This document shows, in pieces, positions 54,684-61,865 of a DNA stretch of 61,865 bases. This DNA comes from Cyclobacteriaceae bacterium (lineage in GTDB: Bacteria; Bacteroidota; Bacteroidia; Cytophagales; Cyclobacteriaceae). The notes below the pieces were generated by a model. That model was not told where the DNA came from. It did not search any database and saw only the letters and a program-made list of their open reading frames with translations. Made by a program: the position numbers and the translations under genes. The stretch's first letter is position 1; every line of letters starts with the position of its first letter. Location of the stretch: the NCBI GenBank assembly GCA_020436085.1, contig JAGQYM010000022.1, positions 1 to 61,865 of the forward strand, given 5' to 3'.

Positions 54684-55343
54684 ATGAGAAACTTTTTCAA
54701 ATCGATCCAATGGAAGGACCACCTGATCAACTTCATCGTGGTGGTGGTGGGTGTGACCCTTGCATTTTATCTGAGCAACCGCAAAGCTTCTTCCGATCAG
54801 AGGGCACTTGAATTGTCTTCTCTCCGCAGCATCGTAAGTGATCTCGCTTCGGACATCGCAATACTAACAGAGTCTACCGACACGCTGCAAGTGATGAAGG
54901 ATCAGCTTCAGCAGACTGTGAACACGATTATGTCGGGTAAGACGCTTGAGAACCCGAGCCAGTCCATAGGTGTCCTTTATGTGCAATTGCCATTTATTCC
55001 GAATGACAATACTTATCAATCATTGGTCACGTCTGGTAAGCTGGATGTGATTGAAAATTTTGAAATGCGAAAGCAGATCACGGACTTATATCACAATCAC
55101 TACCAAACGATAAAGATTATAGACGAGTTATCATCGGCTCAAAAGAATACACTCGTATTTCCTTACCTGATGAACTTAAATCCACTTGATATGAAGTCGG
55201 TGGATGTAAAGGAGCCTGCCTTTATCAATGCTAACCTATTCTCTCTCTACTACCTCACACAAAAACTGGAATACGATAAGCAAGCGCTGGAAAAGGCGAT
55301 TAAGTTGAAAGAAAGTATTGAACAAAAAATTAGCAAAGAGTGA
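54684..55343 (+). CDS. DUF6090-like single-pass membrane protein
   Basis: A 219-residue protein. The first membrane segment (LINFIVVVVGVTLAFYLSN, about 14-32) precedes a long helical periplasmic part. The start RNFFKSIQWKDHLIN matches the Bacteroidota DUF6090 pattern. No enzyme motif. Role unknown. The next gene starts on GTG within its stop (GTGA overlap), so the lipid/urocanase operon begins here, after the accA terminator. Confidence 0.8.
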   Translation: MRNFFKSIQWKDHLINFIVVVVGVTLAFYLSNRKASSDQRALELSSLRSIVSDLASDIAILTESTDTLQVMKDQLQQTVNTIMSGKTLENPSQSIGVLYVQLPFIPNDNTYQSLVTSGKLDVIENFEMRKQITDLYHNHYQTIKIIDELSSAQKNTLVFPYLMNLNPLDMKSVDVKEPAFINANLFSLYYLTQKLEYDKQALEKAIKLKESIEQKISKE

Positions 55344-56179
55344 ATTTACATGTGATTAATGCCGGCTTCTTTAAACTGGATGGAGGCGCGATGTTTGGTG
55401 TGGTGCCTAAGTCTATTTGGACGCGCACTAATCCAGCAGATAGTAACAACCTCATAGACCTTGCGATGCGGTGTCTGCTGATCGAAGATGGAGATCGACT
55501 GATTCTGATTGACAATGGTATTGGTAACAAACAAGATGAGAAGTTTCTTGGCCACTATTATTTGCATGGCGATGATTCCCTGGAGAAATCGCTTGGTAAG
55601 TTAGGTGTTGGGTTCGATCAGGTCACTGATATGTTCTTGTCGCATCTTCACTTTGATCATTGTGGAGGGAGTATTAAGAAAACCGGTGACAAACTGGAAC
55701 TTACTTTTCCCAAGGCACGGTATTGGTCCAATCGTGATCATTGGAAGTGGGCCACAGCCCCAAACCCCAGAGAGAAGGCTAGTTTTTTGAAAGAAAATAT
55801 TTTACCCATTGAAGAGAGCGGTCATCTGCAGTTCGCGGAAGTGGGGAAGCCATCACCTTTCTCATCATTCGACATCACGTACGTGTCGGGCCACACCGAC
55901 AAGATGATGTTGCCAAAGATTAGATACAAAGATAAAGTGATTTGCTACATGGCGGATCTGGTGCCAACGGTGGGGCATATTCCATTGCCTTATGTGATGG
56001 GCTATGATACACGACCTTTGATTACGATGGAAGAGAAGAAGGCATTCCTCGATGAAGCTGCGGACAATGGGTATGTTCTTTTCTTTGAACATGATCCCGT
56101 AAATGAGTGCTGCACTGTGAAGCACACGGAGAAAGGTGTGAGGTTGGACAGAACATTTCCACTGAAGGAGATACTATAA
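55340..56179 (+). CDS. Metallo-beta-lactamase-fold hydrolase
   Basis: A 279-residue cytoplasmic MBL hydrolase. The zinc motif HLHFDHCGG gives His102, His104, Asp106 and His107. Later ligands are VSGHTDKM and FFEHDP. It starts on GTG overlapping the DUF6090 stop. Substrate unknown; AHL- or thioester-type hydrolysis is common in the family. Confidence 0.92.
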   Translation: MNLHVINAGFFKLDGGAMFGVVPKSIWTRTNPADSNNLIDLAMRCLLIEDGDRLILIDNGIGNKQDEKFLGHYYLHGDDSLEKSLGKLGVGFDQVTDMFLSHLHFDHCGGSIKKTGDKLELTFPKARYWSNRDHWKWATAPNPREKASFLKENILPIEESGHLQFAEVGKPSPFSSFDITYVSGHTDKMMLPKIRYKDKVICYMADLVPTVGHIPLPYVMGYDTRPLITMEEKKAFLDEAADNGYVLFFEHDPVNECCTVKHTEKGVRLDRTFPLKEIL

Positions 56180-56183
56180 TTTT

Positions 56184-56948
56184 ATGAAGATTGGTCTGGC
56201 ACTTTCTGGAGGGGGAGCGCGAGGGGTTGCGCATGTGGGCGTGATCAAGGCGCTGGAGGAGATGAACGTAGAGATCGAGGTGGTATCGGGTACTTCAGCA
56301 GGTTCCATCGTGGGGGCGTTGTATGCGTATGGTTACAACTCTGACGAGATCTTCGATATCGTAAAAGACGTGACTGCGTTTAGATCGGTTCGTCCAGCGT
56401 GGACGTGGGCGGGGTTGCTGACAATGGACGGCCTGCGTGAGATGCTGGCCAATGCGATGCCTGAGAATGACTTCAAGGCTTTGAAGAAACCATTGACGAT
56501 AGCGGCAACGGAAATTCGTAAGGGGGAGATACAATACTTTGATGAGGGTGACTTGATTCCGGCTATAGTGTCTTCATGCTCAGTGCCGGCTGTATTTAAC
56601 CCGGTGAGTTATAACGGAGGATTGTTTGTTGACGGAGGATTATTTGATAATCTGCCGAGTAAAGTAATTCGCGAGTCATGTGATTTTTTAATCGGCTCAC
56701 ATTGCAATCCTATAAGCACTAATTTCGATGCAAAGAGTTTGCGTGTAATTATAGAGAGGAGCCTGCTAATGGCAATCAACGCCAACACAAGTCACAGCAA
56801 GAAGTTTTGTGATGTAGTGATAGAGCCAAGGAAACTGGATAGCTTCAGTAGTTTTGAAATAGCCAGAGCGAAGGAAATTTTCGATATTGGTTATGAATTT
56901 ACTAAAGCCAATTTTACGGCCGAGGATTTTAAAAAGACATCGTCATGA
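56184..56948 (+). CDS. Patatin-like phospholipase (RssA-type)
   Basis: A 254-residue serine lipase. The oxyanion motif SGGGARG (8-14), nucleophile motif GTSAG (Ser38), and the catalytic Asp150 in VDGGLFDN are all present. It probably hydrolyses phospholipids or acyl esters in the cytoplasm. It lies four bases after the MBL hydrolase stop and overlaps the urocanase gene by 4 bases (ATGA). Confidence 0.95.
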   Translation: MKIGLALSGGGARGVAHVGVIKALEEMNVEIEVVSGTSAGSIVGALYAYGYNSDEIFDIVKDVTAFRSVRPAWTWAGLLTMDGLREMLANAMPENDFKALKKPLTIAATEIRKGEIQYFDEGDLIPAIVSSCSVPAVFNPVSYNGGLFVDGGLFDNLPSKVIRESCDFLIGSHCNPISTNFDAKSLRVIIERSLLMAINANTSHSKKFCDVVIEPRKLDSFSSFEIARAKEIFDIGYEFTKANFTAEDFKKTSS

Positions 56949-58960
56949 CAGAAACCACGCTTAGTTTTCGCGAGCAAATTGAACAGGGGATTCCGCAGGA
57001 GTTGCCCTCTGCAAAGGCATATGACGGTTTGGTAAATCATGCGCCAAAACGAAAAGACATTCTATCAGCGGCTGAGAAGCGACAAGCCATCAAGAATGCA
57101 CTGCGTTATTTTCCATCTCATTTCCATGACGTGCTTGCTCCTGAGTTTCTTGATGAGCTGAACAAGTATGGAAGGATTTATATGTACCGGTTCAGGCCTG
57201 ACTATGAAATGAAAGCGCGTCCGATTTCTGAATATCCTGCGAAGTCAAAGCAAGCGGCAGCGATCATGCTAATGATACACAACAACCTTGATCCTGCGGT
57301 AGCACAGCATCCTCACGAGTTGATAACCTACGGAGGAAACGGAGCTGTTTTTCAAAACTGGGCTCAGTATCTCATCACCATGAAGTACCTGAGTGAGATG
57401 ACCGATGAGCAAACACTTCATATGTATTCTGGTCACCCTATGGGTTTGTTTCCTTCATCACCGGGAGCACCGCGTGTTGTGGTGACAAATGGCATGATGA
57501 TTCCCAACTACAGCAAGCAAGACGATTGGGAAAAGTTTAACGCACTGGGTGTGACGCAGTATGGTCAGATGACTGCAGGGTCCTACATGTACATTGGCCC
57601 ACAAGGAATTGTTCATGGTACCAACATCACGATACTTAATGCAGGACGAAAGATTTCCAAGAAGGGTGAAGGCCTGGCAGGTAAGGTATTTGTGACATCA
57701 GGGCTGGGGGGAATGAGTGGTGCACAGCCAAAGGCAGGCAACATTGCCGGGTGCATAACTGTGGTTGCTGAGGTAAATGAGAAGGCAACAAGGAAGAGAC
57801 ATGCGCAAGGCTGGGTAGATGAAGTTGTTGAAGATCTGGATGAACTAGTATTGCGTGTAAATAAAGCGAAGGAACAGAAGGAGGTGGTGTCAATAGCCTA
57901 CCAGGGCAATGTGGTGGATGTGTGGGAGAAATTTGACAAAGAAAATTTATATGTAGATCTGGGGTCGGATCAAGCTTCATTGCATAATCCCTGGGCCGGT
58001 GGGTACTATCCGGCAGGGTTGAGTTATGAAGAGAGTAATGACATGATGGCAAAGAGTCCGCAGCAGTTTCAGGAGAAAGTGAAGGAGACTTTGAGAAGAC
58101 ATGCTGACGCGGTGAACGCGCATACTGCGAAGGGAACATACTTCTTTGACTATGGAAATGCTTTTTTGCTGGAGGCATCGAGAGCAGGTGCTGATGTGAT
58201 GGCGGCAGATGGAATAAATTTCAGATATCCATCGTATGTGCAGGATATCATGGGACCGATGTGTTTTGATTATGGGTTTGGTCCGTTTCGTTGGGTATGT
58301 ACTTCTGGCAAAGATGAAGATCTTGACATGACGGATCAGTTAGCGCGAGATGTGCTTGATGAAATCAGAAAGACAGCCGATGAAGAAATACAATCGCAGC
58401 TGAGTGATAATATCAATTGGATCAGGGCTGCGAAGGCAAATAAGTTGGTGGTCGGGTCGAAGGCGAGAATACTTTACGCAGACGCAGAGGGAAGAATTAA
58501 AATCGCGCGTGCCTTCAACAGGGCTATCAAGGAAGGAAAGATTGGCGCAGTTGTTTTAGGTCGTGATCATCATGATGTGTCGGGAACGGATAGTCCATTT
58601 AGAGAAACATCGAACATCTATGACGGATCACGCTTCACAGCTGACATGGCTATTCACAACGTGATTGGAGATTCGTTTCGAGGTGCTACCTGGGTATCGA
58701 TCCACAATGGTGGTGGCGTAGGATGGGGAGAGGTGATCAATGGCGGCTTTGGTATGTTGCTCGATGGCTCGGCAGAAGCGGATGAAAGGCTGCAGTCGAT
58801 GTTGCACTATGATGTGAACAATGGTATTGCCAGACGGGCATGGGCCGGAAATTCGGGAGCAGAGCATGCGATCAAAAGAGCGCAGAAGGAGAATGAAGAA
58901 CTGAAGGTGACTGAAGCTCACGCTACGGACGATCAGTTGCTAGACAACCTTTTTGACTAG
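56945..58960 (+). CDS. hutU: Urocanate hydratase
   Basis: A 671-residue urocanase that adds water to urocanate to give imidazolone propionate, the second step of histidine breakdown. NAD+ is a tightly bound electrophile. The family signature is clear: YGGNGAVFQNWAQYLI near residue 130, MYSGHPMGLFPSSPGAPRVV, and GGMSGAQPKAGNIAGCITVV (about 255-274). It is longer than the about 550-residue common form, as in other Bacteroidota. No hutH, hutI or hutG is nearby; instead it is coupled to a patatin gene (ATGA) and followed three bases on by an acyltransferase. Confidence 0.95.
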   Translation: MTETTLSFREQIEQGIPQELPSAKAYDGLVNHAPKRKDILSAAEKRQAIKNALRYFPSHFHDVLAPEFLDELNKYGRIYMYRFRPDYEMKARPISEYPAKSKQAAAIMLMIHNNLDPAVAQHPHELITYGGNGAVFQNWAQYLITMKYLSEMTDEQTLHMYSGHPMGLFPSSPGAPRVVVTNGMMIPNYSKQDDWEKFNALGVTQYGQMTAGSYMYIGPQGIVHGTNITILNAGRKISKKGEGLAGKVFVTSGLGGMSGAQPKAGNIAGCITVVAEVNEKATRKRHAQGWVDEVVEDLDELVLRVNKAKEQKEVVSIAYQGNVVDVWEKFDKENLYVDLGSDQASLHNPWAGGYYPAGLSYEESNDMMAKSPQQFQEKVKETLRRHADAVNAHTAKGTYFFDYGNAFLLEASRAGADVMAADGINFRYPSYVQDIMGPMCFDYGFGPFRWVCTSGKDEDLDMTDQLARDVLDEIRKTADEEIQSQLSDNINWIRAAKANKLVVGSKARILYADAEGRIKIARAFNRAIKEGKIGAVVLGRDHHDVSGTDSPFRETSNIYDGSRFTADMAIHNVIGDSFRGATWVSIHNGGGVGWGEVINGGFGMLLDGSAEADERLQSMLHYDVNNGIARRAWAGNSGAEHAIKRAQKENEELKVTEAHATDDQLLDNLFD

Positions 58961-58963
58961 ATC

Positions 58964-59512
58964 ATGTTGCGACCATTCTACTTGTTGATGTTTAAACTCT
59001 TCGGCTGGAAGACGGAGGGAAATTTCTCTCCTGATATCAAGAAGTATGTTATAGCGGTGGCGCCACACACCAGCAATTGGGATTTTGTAGTGGGTGTGGC
59101 TGCCAGAAGTATTTTCCGAATACAAAAGGCAAGGTATCTGGGCAAGAGTTCACTGTTCAAGCCAGGCATTGGTTGGTTTTTTCGATTGTTGGGAGGTTAT
59201 CCGGTGGATCGCTCCTCCAGCAACGACATGGTGCAGCAGGTGACAAAGATTTTCAATGATCATGAGACCTTTATTCTCGCGATGGCGCCAGAGGGGACAA
59301 GGAAGAAGGTGGAGAAATTGAGAACCGGTTTTTACTACATCGCCAAGAGTGCAAATGTTCCGATCATACCAGTTGGTTTCGATTTTGGCGGGAAACGAGT
59401 TGTCGTGGGCGAGCCGCTCTATCCAACCGGAAACATTGAAAATGACATGGAAAAGATGCTTGAATTCTACCGGACTATTAAGGGAAAGAACCCTGAACTA
59501 GGTATTTCATAG
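58964..59512 (+). CDS. 1-acylglycerol-3-phosphate acyltransferase-like (PlsC family)
   Basis: A 182-residue acyltransferase with the HxxxxD motif in APHTSNWDFVVG (about 28-39), KPGIGWFFRLLGGYPVDR, and the EGTRKK motif. The N-terminus has one hydrophobic segment. It should add fatty-acyl groups to phospholipids or lipid precursors. It closes the DUF6090-MBL-patatin-hutU operon. Confidence 0.9.
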   Translation: MLRPFYLLMFKLFGWKTEGNFSPDIKKYVIAVAPHTSNWDFVVGVAARSIFRIQKARYLGKSSLFKPGIGWFFRLLGGYPVDRSSSNDMVQQVTKIFNDHETFILAMAPEGTRKKVEKLRTGFYYIAKSANVPIIPVGFDFGGKRVVVGEPLYPTGNIENDMEKMLEFYRTIKGKNPELGIS

Positions 59513-59600
59513 AGAAAACACGTCCGAATCCGGATAATAGTTAATCGAATTAAGGGTTATGATTAACTTTATCACCAAGAAAAACCAACCATTAAGAAAT

Positions 59601-60176
59601 ATGAAAAAGATAATTGTACTCTTAGTTTTTATTGCGGGCGTAGCCACTACTGGTTACTCTCAGTTCATAAAGCAGGGGACGGTTCTGGGAGGTGGAGCTT
59701 TTGAATACAGGTCGCATAAAGATGATGCTGATTTTAAACAGAGCAGCCTTTCTCTTTCACCATGGGCAGGTTATATGGTGATTGACAATTTCGCAGTTGG
59801 GGCACTTTTGTCGGTGTCTACGACTTCTCAAAAGTCCGGTGCCTCAGATTTCAAGAACACGCGCTCTGATATTTTATTTGGTCCAGTTGCGCGGTACTAT
59901 ATGGACAACGGACTATTCGCTCATGGTCAGTTTGGGTTCGGTCCGGGTAAAACCAAGAATGAGTCTGGAGGTACAACAACGACAACAAAGTTTAGTATTA
60001 GTGAGTTAAGGTTGGGGGCAGGATATGCGGTTAGAATTTCGGATACTGTGCTCTTTGAACCCATTGCCGGATACCTATCCCAATCATCCAAGAATAAATC
60101 TTCTAATGTGAAGAATACGGAAAGTGGTTTCTTCCTGATGGCTGGATTCACCATTTTCTTCCACTCAACAAACTAA
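59601..60176 (+). CDS. Outer-membrane beta-barrel protein
   Basis: About 191 residues from ATG 59601, which starts a signal peptide (KKIIVLLVFIAGVATTGYSQ); the frame from 59559 adds 14 residues. The rest alternates beta-strand residues (GGGAFEYRSHK, FAHGQFGFGPG) and ends in MAGFTIFFHSTN. A small OmpW/OmpA-like barrel without a known ligand. Confidence 0.85.
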   Translation: MKKIIVLLVFIAGVATTGYSQFIKQGTVLGGGAFEYRSHKDDADFKQSSLSLSPWAGYMVIDNFAVGALLSVSTTSQKSGASDFKNTRSDILFGPVARYYMDNGLFAHGQFGFGPGKTKNESGGTTTTTKFSISELRLGAGYAVRISDTVLFEPIAGYLSQSSKNKSSNVKNTESGFFLMAGFTIFFHSTN

Positions 60177-60216
60177 AATTTCAAGGATGAGGATAAGTTG
60201 GCTTCATATTTGTCGT

Positions 60217-60224
60217 TAGCTTTG
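60217..60224 (+). promoter_or_regulatory. Possible -7 element (TAGCTTTG)
   Basis: TAGCTTTG fits TAnnTTTG 18 bases before the ATG at 60242. A TTG (60198-60200) 16 bases upstream could be the -33 box, slightly close. Confidence 0.4.
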
Positions 60225-60241
60225 AAACAAAATCTATTTGT

Positions 60242-60847
60242 ATGAAAAAATTACTTGTTATTGTTTGTCTGATAGCTACTGTCGGGCTTCTTCAAGAAGC
60301 CAATGCGCAAGCACAGTTTGCAATTGGTGTAAAAGGAGGGTTAAACTTTTCGAAATTAGATGTGAGTCAGGGAGCTTCTAATATCGATAATAGAAGCGGC
60401 TTTCATGGAGGAGCCTTTGGTTTGATTAAATTCTCGAAGATCGGAATTCAACCAGAGATCATTTTTTCCAAGCAGGGGAGTAATTTCGATTTCAACTCGG
60501 CAGATATCGAAGCAAACTTCGACTACATCAACATTCCCATTATTCTTAAGCTTTATCTGGTTGCTGGCTTAAATCTTCAAGCTGGTCCGCAGTTCGGTTT
60601 CACCACCACTTCCGAGATTAAGGAAACAATAGGTGGGGTAAGCACGACTACAGATATCAAAGATGAACTGAATAAGAAGTCAGATACATCGATCGCTCTG
60701 GGCGCAGGGTGGGATTTGCCGTTTGGCCTGACGATTGATGCCCGTTATAACATTGGTGTTTCAGACTTTAGCTACAGTGGAGTCGATTTTAAGAACAAAG
60801 TAATCCAGGTTTCTTTGGGTTACAAACTGATCAAGCTCGGCAAATAG
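60242..60847 (+). CDS. PorT-like outer-membrane barrel protein
   Basis: A 201-residue protein of the porin-family/OMP_b-brl_2 type. Signal peptide (KLLVIVCLIATVGLLQEANAQ) followed by IGVKGGLNFSKLD, a classic start for this family, and a barrel ending VSLGYKLIKLG. It probably sits in the outer membrane; ligand unknown. Its terminator follows. Confidence 0.88.
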   Translation: MKKLLVIVCLIATVGLLQEANAQAQFAIGVKGGLNFSKLDVSQGASNIDNRSGFHGGAFGLIKFSKIGIQPEIIFSKQGSNFDFNSADIEANFDYINIPIILKLYLVAGLNLQAGPQFGFTTTSEIKETIGGVSTTTDIKDELNKKSDTSIALGAGWDLPFGLTIDARYNIGVSDFSYSGVDFKNKVIQVSLGYKLIKLGK

Positions 60848-60867
60848 CAGATTTTTAAACCTCATTA

Positions 60868-60897
60868 AAAAGCCATCTAGACGATGGCTTTTTTTAT
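60868..60897 (+). terminator. Terminator after PorT-like gene
   Basis: AAAAGCCATC and GATGGCTTTT form a 10-bp stem around TAGAC, followed by a T-run. Strong rho-independent terminator. Confidence 0.85.
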
Positions 60898-60932
60898 TTT
60901 TCCGCTCGTCCTAACTTCGCGCGTTTTCTATC

Positions 60933-61865
60933 ATGGTCGCGTCTGAATACCAACAAACACTGGATTACCTCTACACCGTGCTTCCCATGTTTCAACGGGT
61001 AGGAGCGGTGGCTTATAAACGGGATTTGTCCAACACGATTGCACTGTGTCAGGCTTTGGGCAATCCTCATCAAAAACTGAAAACCATTCACGTAGGCGGA
61101 ACGAACGGCAAGGGAAGTTCAAGCCACATGATCGCAGCCATCCTTCAGCAGCAGGGATATAAAACGGGTCTCTATACTTCTCCGCATTTGAAAGAATTCA
61201 CTGAGAGAATAAGAGTGGATGGTCAGCAAGTGTCGGAGGACTTTGTGGTTTCATTTGTAGAAAGAATCCGTCCGGAGATTGAAAGGATCAAGCCATCTTT
61301 TTTCGAAATCACAGTGGCGATGGCATTTGATTACTTTGTATCTCAGCAGGTCGACTATGCTGTGATCGAAGTGGGGCTGGGAGGCAGACTAGATTCAACG
61401 AACGTAATTACACCATTCGTTTCTTTGATTACGAACATTGGATTCGACCACAAAGATTTACTGGGAGATACTCTGGAAGCCATTGCCGGTGAAAAGGCTG
61501 GTATCATAAAGAGTAATGTCGGAGTTGTGATCAGTGAACGTCAGAAAGAAATTGAACATGTATTTATAAACAAGGCAAGAGTTGAAGCCGCTCCCATTGT
61601 TTTTGCAGAAGATCACTACAAGGTGAGGCAGTTGACCAGTAGTGGGCAGCAATTTGAGGTCTTTAAGGATGATGCATTATTGTTCGATGATCTTCGGTCG
61701 GAATTGACGGGTGGCTATCAAAGGAAGAACATCGCAGGTGTATTGACGGTGATTGATGAATTGCGAAAGCTGGGAATTTTAGTTGATGATCGCGCAATAT
61801 GTGAAGGCATTGCTGCAACAATATCTCTTACAGGCTTGAAGGGCCGATGGCAAAAGTTACATGAT
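60933..61865 (+). CDS. folC: Folylpolyglutamate/dihydrofolate synthase (3' partial)
   Basis: The frame from ATG 60933 is open to the window's last base (311 codons), so the C-terminus is missing. The start has LDYLYTVLPMFQRVG, followed by the ATP-binding P-loop HVGGTNGKGSSSH (about 53-65), the YTSPHLKEFTERI motif, VIEVGLGGRLDSTNV, and NIGFDHKDLLGDTLE. The enzyme adds glutamates to folate and makes dihydrofolate from dihydropteroate. It is probably a single gene after the PorT-like terminator. In some Bacteroidota folC is next to exbB/exbD/tonB; here it is 44 kb away. Confidence 0.95.
   Translation, partial: MVASEYQQTLDYLYTVLPMFQRVGAVAYKRDLSNTIALCQALGNPHQKLKTIHVGGTNGKGSSSHMIAAILQQQGYKTGLYTSPHLKEFTERIRVDGQQVSEDFVVSFVERIRPEIERIKPSFFEITVAMAFDYFVSQQVDYAVIEVGLGGRLDSTNVITPFVSLITNIGFDHKDLLGDTLEAIAGEKAGIIKSNVGVVISERQKEIEHVFINKARVEAAPIVFAEDHYKVRQLTSSGQQFEVFKDDALLFDDLRSELTGGYQRKNIAGVLTVIDELRKLGILVDDRAICEGIAATISLTGLKGRWQKLHD

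Noticed and set aside
57636-58178. 180-residue minus-strand frame inside hutU
   Set aside because: It lies fully within hutU, has a Pro/Ser/His-rich composition typical of an antisense shadow, and shows no promoter or family features.

Overview
The window looks like chromosomal DNA of a free-living Bacteroidota, most likely order Cytophagales. The signs are a C-terminal type IX secretion sorting domain on a large secreted protein, several Bacteroidota-type families (DUF2911, DUF6090, PIG-L deacetylase, SusD-free TonB/ExbBD cluster), few Shine-Dalgarno sequences, and promoter elements of the Bacteroidota TTTG / TAnnTTTG type. The best promoter lies in front of tRNA-Asp with exactly 19 bases between the two boxes. 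Genus cannot be fixed from the sequence alone. I saw no prophage, insertion sequence, CRISPR array or rRNA.

Layout. 1-3975: the end of a huge repeat-rich secreted adhesin-like protein (cut by the left edge). 3972-7250 (minus): a hybrid histidine kinase and its NtrC-type sigma-54 activator. 7363-9437: TerB-like protein, rhomboid protease, DNA polymerase III delta. 9646-17122: an envelope cluster of a 1016-residue TPR protein, an outer-membrane barrel, a SPOR protein, ExbB, ExbD and a TonB-like protein. 17123-19556: tyrS, a MazG/HisE-like pyrophosphohydrolase and two tiny orphan genes. 19942-27534: membrane zinc-ribbon protein, C-terminal processing protease, TraB/GumN-like protein, a TerB-ABCG fusion and a lipoprotein. 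27538-39246: histone-deacetylase-like hydrolase, MHS transporter, LigD, a 22-bp minisatellite, a lipoprotein peptidase, GNAT, TPR, TetR, ABC1 kinase and Ku; LigD and Ku together make a non-homologous end-joining pathway. 39293-50802: TPR, HEAT-like, ABC-F, PIG-L deacetylase, a 40-residue membrane microprotein, an SSS symporter, DUF2911, 3-methyladenine glycosylase and an OmpA-family protein. 50799-61865: gamma-glutamyltransferase, TetR, a small lipoprotein, tRNA-Asp, accA, then a tightly packed run (DUF6090, metallo-hydrolase, patatin, urocanate hydratase, acyltransferase), two barrels and the start of folC (cut by the right edge).

Genes that seem to act together: kinase plus activator; the TPR/barrel/SPOR/ExbB/ExbD/TonB cluster, which resembles a Tol-Pal-like energised envelope machine; LigD plus Ku; PIG-L/microprotein/symporter, joined by TAATG and TGATG overlaps; and the patatin/urocanase/acyltransferase operon. 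The most unusual items are the two-subfamily 22-bp tandem array after ligD, the unlisted 40-residue microprotein, the TerB-ABCG fusion, a GumN-like protein lacking its first metal-binding histidine, and a glycosylase gene whose conserved N-terminus has no ordinary start codon.
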